From contig CAZHZT010000115.1 of the NCBI GenBank assembly GCA_964537285.1, positions 1-18,823 on the forward strand: a DNA stretch of 18,823 nucleotides. The letters run 5' to 3'. Origin of the DNA: CAZHZT01 sp964537285 (GTDB lineage: Bacteria; Bacteroidota; Bacteroidia; Chitinophagales; Saprospiraceae). Position numbers and translations under genes: made by a program. Positions 1 through 6,059 of this stretch are shown piece after piece; position 1 is the first letter of the stretch, and each line of letters begins with the position of its first letter. The notes below the pieces were generated by a model that made no database searches, had not been told where the DNA came from, and saw only the letters and a program-made list of their open reading frames with translations.

Positions 1-314
1 CATTCGGGACAAGTTATGCCTACGTTTTCCGCCTAGCCTGAGAAAAAAATTACTGCGCAAAATTTGGGTAGCTTATTAATTGCCTAATCCCTTATTCAAC
101 AAGCAATTTTATATCAATCTCGTGCCTATACCCTAAGTGCAGTAGATGCCATCTCAACCGAAACCGCTAATTGCTGCATTCTCACCATCACGCTACGACG
201 AAGGTGTATGACCTCATTGATAAAAATCATCGCATTTCCACTAAAATCCGTCGTAATTCGTAGCAAATATACCGATCTGTTTGCTACATTATTACCAAAA
301 AAGCGAATACAACG
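1..314. other. Left-edge non-coding stretch upstream of the LolA-like gene
   Basis: I see no convincing gene here. A 67-codon minus-strand open frame (126-329) has no family resemblance and overlaps the start of the LolA-like gene. The only structure I can point to is an 8-bp inverted repeat, GTAGCAAA (260-267) and TTTGCTAC (280-287), with a 12-nt spacer, about 27 bases before the start codon at 315. It could be an operator or a small 5' UTR hairpin. I found no exact TAnnTTTG box on the plus strand. Confidence 0.5.
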
Positions 315-1073
315 ATGAATTATAAGCATCTCATATTAATTTTTGCATGTTTAATACCAACAAACTATAGTCTGTTTGCACAGGAACTTAGTGCAAAGGA
401 AGTCGTTCAGAAGGCAGACGATAAACTGAATGGCCTTACCAATAAAGCTGAAATGACAATGACCATTGTCCGACCAAGCTGGCAACGCGAAATGAGCCTC
501 AAAAGCTGGGCTAAAGGCGATGATTATAGCATTATTTTGGTGACTGCTCCCGCAAGGGATAAAGGAACCGCTTTCCTCAAGCGTGGAAAAGAAATCTGGA
601 ACTGGCAACCAACTATTGACCGGGTAATTAAATTACCTCCTTCCATGATGATGCAATCCTGGATGGGGTCAGACTTTACCAATGATGATTTGGTGAAACA
701 GTCTTCTATCGTGACGGATTACGATCATACTTTAAAAGGTATGGAAGAAGTTGAGGGCCGCGAGTGCTACTTTATTGAAATGATCCCGCATGAAGATGCA
801 GCCGTCGTATGGGGTAAAATTCTGGTTTGGATCGATAAGGAAGAATTTATGCAACTCAAAGTAGAATTCTATGATGAAGATGAATATTTGATCAATACCA
901 TGTATGGCAAGGAAATTAAAGAACTGGGAGGGAAAATACTCCCGTCCGTAATGGAAGTTATACCTGCTGACGAGGAAGGACATAAAACGATCATCACGTA
1001 TCAGTCTTTGCAATTTGATGAGCCTATTAAAGAAGCCTTTTTCTCTGTACAAAACATGAAAAGGTTAAAATAA
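315..1073 (+). CDS. LolA-like outer-membrane lipoprotein-sorting periplasmic protein
   Basis: The product is 252 residues long. It begins with a Sec signal peptide (hydrophobic run to about residue 20, cleavage likely after FAQ at residue 23). The mature part is the LolA-like/COG2834 type: 'AKEVVQKADDKLNGLTNKAEMTMTIVRPSWQREMSLKSWAKGDDYSIILV' style strands, then 'GTAFLKRGKEIWNWQP', 'KLPPSMMMQSWMGSDFTNDDLV' and 'YDEDEYLINTMYGKEIKELGGKILPSVMEV'. This family folds as a half beta-barrel that carries a lipid or acylated cargo through the periplasm. It opens a cluster with two FtsX permeases, a LolD-type ATPase and a beta-barrel, so it probably receives cargo from that transporter. The cargo is unknown; it is not the classical LolA, which is shorter and usually encoded elsewhere. 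A 224-bp spacer with two large hairpins separates it from the first permease, so co-transcription may be partial. Confidence 0.85.
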   Translation: MNYKHLILIFACLIPTNYSLFAQELSAKEVVQKADDKLNGLTNKAEMTMTIVRPSWQREMSLKSWAKGDDYSIILVTAPARDKGTAFLKRGKEIWNWQPTIDRVIKLPPSMMMQSWMGSDFTNDDLVKQSSIVTDYDHTLKGMEEVEGRECYFIEMIPHEDAAVVWGKILVWIDKEEFMQLKVEFYDEDEYLINTMYGKEIKELGGKILPSVMEVIPADEEGHKTIITYQSLQFDEPIKEAFFSVQNMKRLK

Positions 1074-1091
1074 ATCACTGAAAAAGCGATT

Positions 1092-1156
1092 TTTTCGAGG
1101 CGGCTGCATGGGGCAATTTTGTGAAGCAAAATTGCCCCATGCAGCCGCCTCGAAAA
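1092..1156. terminator. Perfect 30-bp stem hairpin after the LolA-like gene
   Basis: The left arm 1092-1121 and right arm 1127-1156 are perfect reverse complements over 30 bp with a 5-nt loop (TGAAG). The stem is GC-rich (CGAGGCGGCTGCATGGGGCA) inside an AT-rich spacer and is edged by TTTT/AAAA, so it could act as an intrinsic terminator in either direction. It starts 18 nt after the stop codon at 1073. It has no sequence in common with the MITE copy immediately downstream. Confidence 0.75.
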
Positions 1157-1174
1157 TTCGAATTTTGAATAAAA

Positions 1175-1283
1175 GTTCTTTTACATAAATTGTGGAAAAT
1201 GGAACATCAAAATGATAAGCCTTTCAGCCACAAGGGCATTCAAGGGTTATCATTTTGATGTTCCACACAATTTTTCAAAGAAC
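1175..1283 (+). mobile_element. MITE-like palindromic element, copy 1
   Basis: This is a 109-bp foldback element beginning GTTCTTTTACA and ending TCAAAGAAC. The inner stem GGAACATCAAAATGATAA pairs perfectly with TTATCATTTTGATGTTCC around the family loop (TTCAGCCACAAGGGCATTCA). The outer arms are asymmetric: GTGGAAAATGG on the left against CCACAC on the right. The perfect 8-bp direct repeat TGAATAAA flanks it at 1166-1173 and 1285-1292, each one base outside the element, which is read as a target-site duplication. It lies between the LolA-like and first FtsX genes and ends 14 bp before the start codon at 1298. No coding capacity. Confidence 0.85.
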
Positions 1284-1297
1284 GTGAATAAATTCTT

Positions 1298-2512
1298 ATG
1301 CTAATAAAACTTGCCTGGCGAAATATTTGGCGAAACAGACAACGTACATTGATCACTGCCGGGTCAGTGCTCTTTGCTGTTTTGTTGGCTTCGCTCATGG
1401 AAGCCTTACAAAAAGGAGCCTGGAATCACATGATCGGAAATGTGGTCAATTATTATTTCGGTTATGCTCAAGTGCACAGCGATGGTTACTGGGATGACCA
1501 AACCCTTGATAAAGCTTTTCTTTATGAGGGGAAGGTGAGTGCTTTACAGAAAGAAGTTAGTCAGGTAAAAAATGTGCTTCCACGGATTGAATCTTTTGCG
1601 CTAGCTTCTTCCGGCGATAACACCATGGGGGTAATGGTGGTCGGAGTTGATCCGGTTCTGGAAAATGAAATGACTCAGTTGAAGACTCGTCTTACCAAAG
1701 GAAACTATCTGGAAGGCCCCAAAGAAGCTTTGATCGCCAAAGGAATTGCTGAGAATCTGAAGATTAATATAAATGATACCATCGTTCTGATCAGCCAAGG
1801 GTTTCGGGGGGTAAATGCTGCCGGAAAGTATCCGGTAAAGGGATTTGTTGAATTCGGTTCTCCGGATCTGAATAAACGCATGGTTTACCTTCCGCTGAAA
1901 GAGGCCCAGTGGTTTTATGGAGCAGATAATCGCGTAACCTCTCTGGCTATTCATCTTAAAAATCCTCAATCCCTTCAGGAAACAGTTCAGAGTCTTAAGG
2001 CTGTCCTTAAGGATGGAGAATACGAAGTTATGGATTGGAAGAAATTACTCCCCGATTTGGTGGAGGCTAAAGAACTGGACAGCGCCGGAAATTATATCGT
2101 TTATTTTATCCTGTACGTGATTATTGCGTTCGGTATTTTCGGTACGATTCTCATGATGATAAAGGAGCGTGAATATGAGTTCGGAATATTAGTAGCGATA
2201 GGGATGTATCGTTGGAAACTAGGGTTGATCGTTTGGCTGGAAACCTTTTTCATAGGTTTATTGGGCACTTTGGCTGGCATACTATTTAGTTTTCCTTTGG
2301 TGTGGTATTTCCACATAAACCCTATTCGCTTCACTGGGGAATATGCCCATACCATGGAAAAGTTTGGTTTTGAGCCTATTTTCCCTGCTGCTTTTAATGC
2401 AAATATTTTTGTGACACAGGCAATTATCGTCTTTATTATAACTACGGTGATAGCATTTTTCCCATTATTGAAAATTAGCAGGCTGAAGCCTGTAAAAGCT
2501 ATTAGCGGTTAA
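1298..2512 (+). CDS. LolC/LolE-type ABC transporter permease (FtsX/MacB family), first of two
   Basis: The product is 404 residues and starts with the typical 'KLAWRNIWRNRQRT' amphipathic leader. A first membrane helix lies at about 18-38, followed by a large periplasmic domain (MacB-PCD-like, about 40-265). Three C-terminal helices of the FtsX domain lie near 268-290, 307-337 and 370-394, ending in 'PLLKISRLKPVKAISG'. This 1+3 topology fits lipoprotein-releasing (LolCDE) or MacB-like mechanotransmission transporters that extract substrates from the outer leaflet of the inner membrane. It is followed 70 bp later by a second, diverged permease and then the ATPase, so a heterodimeric permease pair is likely. 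The stop codon falls inside a short direct repeat (2507-2526), so the final residue and stop are supplied by repeat sequence. The cargo is not determined. Confidence 0.88.
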   Translation: MLIKLAWRNIWRNRQRTLITAGSVLFAVLLASLMEALQKGAWNHMIGNVVNYYFGYAQVHSDGYWDDQTLDKAFLYEGKVSALQKEVSQVKNVLPRIESFALASSGDNTMGVMVVGVDPVLENEMTQLKTRLTKGNYLEGPKEALIAKGIAENLKININDTIVLISQGFRGVNAAGKYPVKGFVEFGSPDLNKRMVYLPLKEAQWFYGADNRVTSLAIHLKNPQSLQETVQSLKAVLKDGEYEVMDWKKLLPDLVEAKELDSAGNYIVYFILYVIIAFGIFGTILMMIKEREYEFGILVAIGMYRWKLGLIVWLETFFIGLLGTLAGILFSFPLVWYFHINPIRFTGEYAHTMEKFGFEPIFPAAFNANIFVTQAIIVFIITTVIAFFPLLKISRLKPVKAISG

Positions 2513-2554
2513 CGGGAAACGGGAAACGGGGAACGGTTAACGGGAAACGGGAAA
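2507..2554 (+). repeat. AACGGG-type direct repeat overlapping the end of the first permease gene
   Basis: Two copies of GGTTAACGGGAAACGGGAAA occur at 2507-2526 and 2535-2554 (28-bp period), built from AACGGGA units. The first copy contains the stop codon of the first FtsX gene. An 18-bp stretch (AACGGGGAACGGTTAACG, 2525-2542) recurs exactly at 13745-13762, so this belongs to a dispersed repeat family. Confidence 0.8.
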
Positions 2555-2582
2555 AGAGTACAAGTCTATTAAAAACAAAGAA

Positions 2583-3842
2583 ATGATTTTTAAACTCGCA
2601 TGGCGGAACATTTGGCGCAGACCCGTAAGAAGTATCGTAGTGATCGGAGCCATAGGTATTGGTATCTGGGCTGCCATTGCATTGAGTGGTTTTGTGACAG
2701 GCTTTATGGTAAGCTATACGGAGAATGCTATCACGAGTCATATTTCTCACCTGCAAATTCATAATCCTGACTTTATAGAGGAGGAAAATGTTCGGATGTA
2801 TCTAAAAAATGTAGATGCACTGGCCAATGCCATGAATGAACAGGAAGATATTAAAGCTTTTTCTTTAAGGTCGGTTGCCAATGGAATGCTTTCTTCTCCA
2901 AGAGGGGCGAGGGGGATAAAGATTAAAGGAATAAACTCCGAAAATGAAAAAGAACTGACCGCTCTTCATGAAAAGATCGTGGAAGGGGAGTACTTCTCAG
3001 GGGAACGTTCTAATGAAATTTTGATTAGCCAAAGGATAGCCGAAAAGCTTAAGGTAAGCGTTCGAAAAAAAGTTGTCCTGACTTTTCAGGATCTGGATCG
3101 GGAAATAACGGCAGGAGCATTTCGTATTGTGGGTTTGTACGATACCGGTAATAATCCTTTTGATGATATGCATGTCTTCGTGCTGCGCCAGGATCTGAAT
3201 AAATTATTAGTCCCGACCACTAAGCAAGATAGTATAGCAAAAGAAATAAAGGTTACAAAAGAATCTCTAGCACACGAAATGGCGATTTTAGTCCATAATC
3301 AGGAAGAAGTGGATAGCGTAAAGCACAAACTCCTGGCGGGCAGCTCTGGCAATGTAGTGCGGACCTACCGCGAGATCTCCCCTGATCTGGAGTTGTATGA
3401 ATCACAAATGAAGAATATATCTACTATTTACCTGGTGATTATAATGCTCGCCTTAGTCTTCGGCATTATTAATACCATGCTTATGGCGGTGCTGGAGCGC
3501 ATTCGTGAAATCGGAATGCTGATGGCTATTGGGATGAATAAAATTCGCTTGTTTTTAATGATCATGGTAGAAACCATTCTTTTAAGCTTTGTGGCCGCAC
3601 CTGTCGGGATCCTTTTAGGATATTTAACTATCAGTTATCTAGGATATTATGGCATTGATCTGTCTGCTTTTTCGGAAAGTTTACAAAATTACGGAATGTC
3701 CGACGTGATTTATTTTTCTGTCGATCCGAGTATTTATCAAAGGGTCCCAATCGCGATTAGTATTACAGCAATATTGGCTTCTTTATACCCCGCATTTAAG
3801 GCTATCAGCCTTAAACCGGTAGAAGCAATTAGAAAAATTTAA
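2583..3842 (+). CDS. LolC/LolE-type ABC transporter permease (FtsX/MacB family), second of two
   Basis: The product is 419 residues with the same plan as its upstream partner: leader 'FKLAWRNIWRRPVRS', first helix at about 18-42, a periplasmic domain to about 275, then three helices near 278-306, 322-350 and 390-412, ending 'ISLKPVEAIRKI'. The cytoplasmic loop 'LERIREIGMLMAIGMNKIRLFLMI' is the FtsX coupling region that contacts the ATPase. It resembles the first permease in leader and helices but its periplasmic domain is clearly diverged, as expected of a LolC/LolE-like pair in which one subunit binds the chaperone. The ATPase gene starts 60 bp downstream, after a perfect 18-bp hairpin that may tune their relative expression. 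Confidence 0.88.
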   Translation: MIFKLAWRNIWRRPVRSIVVIGAIGIGIWAAIALSGFVTGFMVSYTENAITSHISHLQIHNPDFIEEENVRMYLKNVDALANAMNEQEDIKAFSLRSVANGMLSSPRGARGIKIKGINSENEKELTALHEKIVEGEYFSGERSNEILISQRIAEKLKVSVRKKVVLTFQDLDREITAGAFRIVGLYDTGNNPFDDMHVFVLRQDLNKLLVPTTKQDSIAKEIKVTKESLAHEMAILVHNQEEVDSVKHKLLAGSSGNVVRTYREISPDLELYESQMKNISTIYLVIIMLALVFGIINTMLMAVLERIREIGMLMAIGMNKIRLFLMIMVETILLSFVAAPVGILLGYLTISYLGYYGIDLSAFSESLQNYGMSDVIYFSVDPSIYQRVPIAISITAILASLYPAFKAISLKPVEAIRKI

Positions 3843-3848
3843 GTATTG

Positions 3849-3888
3849 AAACATGAGTCATCCCGAATTTTCGGGATGACTCATGTTT
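3849..3888. terminator. Perfect 18-bp hairpin of the ATGAGTCATCCCG repeat family
   Basis: Arms 3849-3866 (AAACATGAGTCATCCCGA) and 3871-3888 are perfect reverse complements with an ATTT loop. The hairpin starts 7 nt after the stop of the second permease and ends 14 nt before the ATPase start. It lacks a proper T-run downstream on the plus strand, so it may be an mRNA-stabilising or partly terminating element. A degenerate copy of its left arm occurs at 18707-18719. Confidence 0.7.
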
Positions 3889-3902
3889 ATCTCCTAAAAA
3901 AA

Positions 3903-4625
3903 ATGAAGATGTACGTCATACAAACTTTTAATGTAAAGAAGGTTTATAATCCAGACACTATACCGGTGTATGCGCTGAACGGAGTAGATTTGAATATAGA
4001 AGAAGGAGAATTCACCGCTATTGTTGGCCCTTCGGGCTCTGGTAAGACGACTTTACTCAATATGATTGGAGGATTGGATCAGCCTTCAAATGCTAAAGGG
4101 GCAAAAAATGGTGATGATCGGGACGGTAAGGTAATTGTAGATGGAGTAGATATTTCGAACCTCTCTGAAAATAAACTCATTGATTTCCGTAAGGAGCATA
4201 TAGGCTTTGTCTTCCAGGCTTATAACTTGATCCCTGTCCTTACTGCAAAGGAAAATGTGGAGTTTGTAATGTTGCTTCAAGGGCGTTCGAAACAAGAAAG
4301 GGAATCCCGCACGATGGAGCTGCTGAGTGCGGTTGGTTTGGAAGATAAGGTGAACAATCGTCCGGCTCAATTATCGGGTGGGCAGCAACAGAGGGTAGCT
4401 GTAGCAAGGGCTTTAGCCCCTAAACCTCGCTTTATACTGGCCGATGAACCTACCGCTAACCTGGATTCTGTTTCAACTACCAATTTGCTGGATATCATGG
4501 CTCGTTTAAATCAGGAAGAAAATATCACTTTCATCTTTTCTACCCATGATCAACGCGTGATCGATAGAGCCCGTAGGGTAGTTACCTTGGTTGACGGGAA
4601 AATCGCTTCCGATGAAAAAAGGTAG
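3903..4625 (+). CDS. LolD-type ABC transporter ATP-binding protein
   Basis: The product is 240 residues from ATG 3903 (a second ATG at 3909 is equally possible). It has all ABC motifs: Walker A GPSGSGKT at about 42-49, a Q-loop in 'FVFQAYNLIPVLTAKENV', the signature LSGGQQQRVAVARAL, Walker B ILADEPTANLD and the H-loop in 'FIFSTHDQRVI'. These are typical of the MacB/LolD/FtsE branch and power the two FtsX permeases just upstream. The frame is open back to a TTG at 3846, but that extension would translate the 18-bp hairpin, so I rejected it. A short charged insert (NAKGAKNGDDRDGK) follows the Walker A helix, where LolD proteins normally have a tight turn. An intrinsic-terminator-like hairpin follows 8 nt after the stop. 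Confidence 0.92.
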   Translation: MKMYVIQTFNVKKVYNPDTIPVYALNGVDLNIEEGEFTAIVGPSGSGKTTLLNMIGGLDQPSNAKGAKNGDDRDGKVIVDGVDISNLSENKLIDFRKEHIGFVFQAYNLIPVLTAKENVEFVMLLQGRSKQERESRTMELLSAVGLEDKVNNRPAQLSGGQQQRVAVARALAPKPRFILADEPTANLDSVSTTNLLDIMARLNQEENITFIFSTHDQRVIDRARRVVTLVDGKIASDEKR

Positions 4626-4633
4626 TTGCCGGC

Positions 4634-4667
4634 AAAAAGGTATTTTATTAGAGAGATGCCTTTTTTT
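4634..4667 (+). terminator. Likely intrinsic terminator between the ATPase and the porin gene
   Basis: AAAAAGGTAT (4634-4643) pairs with ATGCCTTTTT (4656-4665) over 10 bp with one G-T pair, a 12-nt loop and a run of seven T (4661-4667). The right arm can also pair perfectly over 12 bp (GATGCCTTTTTT, 4655-4666) with AAAAAAGGCATC (4692-4703), which lies just ahead of the porin start. Two mutually exclusive folds are therefore possible. Confidence 0.5.
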
Positions 4668-4713
4668 GAAATTTTTTAAAGAAAGCATTCTAAAAAAGGC
4701 ATCCCTCCAAGCA

Positions 4714-5871
4714 ATGCTTTTCTGCCAATTAATCCTTTTTTTATTCTTTTCTACTTATTTGTCTGCTCAGGAAGATAAACAACCGATCATTGCCGTCAAT
4801 GGCTATGTGAAAAACCTTCAGGGGCTTATTTTTACAAAATTACCTGGTGCTGAATCGGACTTAGTGCTGGATAATTTGCTTCATCATCGTTTAAATAGTA
4901 AGCTCTTTATTTCTTCCAAATTATTGCTCAAAGTAGATTTTCGCAACCGGATTTTTTACGGCGACGGGGTGCGGTCTACTCCGGATTTTGATCGTTTGAT
5001 TGATGATGTAAATAATGATTATGCTGATCTGTCGACCGTTTGGCTCCGACATGATGCCATGGTAGGACACAGTATGATTGATCGATTATATCTTGAGTAT
5101 ACCTCGTGGGAATGGGAGCTTCGCCTTGGTCGGCAGCGTATTAACTGGGGGATAAGCACTGTTTGGAATCCAAACGATATTTTCAATGCTTTTTCTTTTA
5201 CAGATTTTGATTATGAGGAACGTCCGGGAAGTGATGCTTTGCGTATAAAAAGGTATTTAGGGTTTATATCGAGTGTTGAAATAGCCGTGAAGGCTTTTGA
5301 TACCTGGGATGAAGCGGTTATGGCCTTTTTATACCGATTTAATAAATGGAGTTATGATGTGCAGGTACTCGGGGGGTATGCCCAGGAGGATTTTGTATTG
5401 GGGCTTGGCTGGGCTGGCAACTTGGGGAATGCGGGCTTGAAAGGAGAGAGTAGTTGGTTTTCTCCGGTGAATGGTGAAGGAGATAATAGTTTTGCAGCTA
5501 CTGTAGGGATAGATTATACGTTTAAAAATGGAATTTATATACAATGGGGATATTTATTCAATAGCAATGGCAGCCGGGATCGGACAGTTACCCAGCTTTT
5601 TGATTTCGACCTTTCGGCAAAGAATTTATACCCCTATGAAAGTGCCGTTTTTCTTCAGCTTTCCAATTCTTTAAATCCTTTATTAACGGGCGGCTTAGCC
5701 GTCATTTATAGCCCTGTAAAGGTGCATGCACTTTTTATCAATCCAACGATGAGTTATTCCATTTCCCAAAATTGGGATCTGGATTTTGTCGGTCAGGTAG
5801 TGTTTGATCGGGAACCTCCCTACAGGAGTAGAATACAAGCCTTCTTTTTAAGAGTTAAATGTAGTTATTAA
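4714..5871 (+). CDS. Outer-membrane beta-barrel protein (porin-like) of the transporter cluster
   Basis: From ATG 4714 the product is 385 residues with a hydrophobic signal sequence ending LSAQ. The open frame runs back into the ATPase gene; a TTG at 4666 would add a lysine-containing n-region and is a plausible alternative start. The body is made of alternating strands with aromatic girdles: 'KLFISSKLLLKVDFRNRIFYGDG', 'IDRLYLEYTSWEWELRLGRQRINWGISTVWNPNDIFNAFSF', 'IYIQWGYLFNSNGSRDRTVTQ', and a last strand 'IQAFFLRVKCSY'. The 'LRLGRQRINWG...NPNDIF' stretch is typical of DUF1302/alginate-export-like porins. It probably forms the outer-membrane end of the Lol-like cluster, but its cargo is unknown. 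Its last six codons and stop lie inside a 44-bp palindrome shared with the convergent VWA gene, and the stop codon touches the target duplication of MITE copy 2. Confidence 0.8.
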   Translation: MLFCQLILFLFFSTYLSAQEDKQPIIAVNGYVKNLQGLIFTKLPGAESDLVLDNLLHHRLNSKLFISSKLLLKVDFRNRIFYGDGVRSTPDFDRLIDDVNNDYADLSTVWLRHDAMVGHSMIDRLYLEYTSWEWELRLGRQRINWGISTVWNPNDIFNAFSFTDFDYEERPGSDALRIKRYLGFISSVEIAVKAFDTWDEAVMAFLYRFNKWSYDVQVLGGYAQEDFVLGLGWAGNLGNAGLKGESSWFSPVNGEGDNSFAATVGIDYTFKNGIYIQWGYLFNSNGSRDRTVTQLFDFDLSAKNLYPYESAVFLQLSNSLNPLLTGGLAVIYSPVKVHALFINPTMSYSISQNWDLDFVGQVVFDREPPYRSRIQAFFLRVKCSY

Positions 5872-6059
5872 AATATAACGTTCTTTGACAAATCGTGTGG
5901 AACTTCAAAATGATAAGCCTTGAATGCCCTTTGGGCTGAAAGGCTTATCATTTTGAAGTTCCATTTTCCACAATTTCTGTCAAAGAACTAAATATAAAAT
6001 GGCAGGAGCAGCCTTGGCTGCTCCTGCCATTTTATATTTTAATAACTACATTTAACTCT
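5851..6059. terminator. 44-bp perfect palindrome across two convergent gene ends, split by a MITE
   Basis: The outer arms 5851-5878 and 6032-6059 are perfect 28-bp reverse complements. The inner arms 5998-6013 and 6016-6031 (AATGGCAGGAGCAGCC and its complement) continue the same palindrome around a TT centre. Excising 5879-5997 (element, two offset bases and one target repeat) leaves one uninterrupted 44-bp stem with no mismatch. As it stands, 5990-6039 still forms a perfect 24-bp hairpin because the duplicated AAATATAA restores the arm. It covers the last codons of the porin and the stop of the VWA gene, and probably works as a bidirectional terminator. Confidence 0.85.
5880..5988 (-). mobile_element. 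MITE-like palindromic element, copy 2 (inverted orientation)
   Basis: This 109-bp copy has ends GTTCTTTGACA and TGTCAAAGAAC. The loop reads TTGAATGCCCTTTGGGCTGA, the reverse complement of the family loop, and the asymmetric arm signature is also reversed, so it lies on the minus strand. The inner stem is perfect over 23 bp (GGAACTTCAAAATGATAA plus GCCTT). The target duplication AAATATAA is perfect at 5871-5878 and 5990-5997, each one base outside the element. The first base of the left repeat is the last base of the porin stop codon. It is inserted in one arm of a 44-bp palindrome. Confidence 0.9.

Noticed and set aside
126..329. 67-codon minus-strand open frame at the left edge
   Set aside because: No family resemblance, no signal of coding use, and it overlaps the start of the LolA-like gene on the other strand.
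3846..3902. TTG-initiated N-terminal extension of the ATPase
   Set aside because: The extension translates a perfect 18-bp hairpin of a dispersed repeat and adds residues not found in LolD-type ATPases; ATG 3903 or 3909 gives the normal N-terminus.
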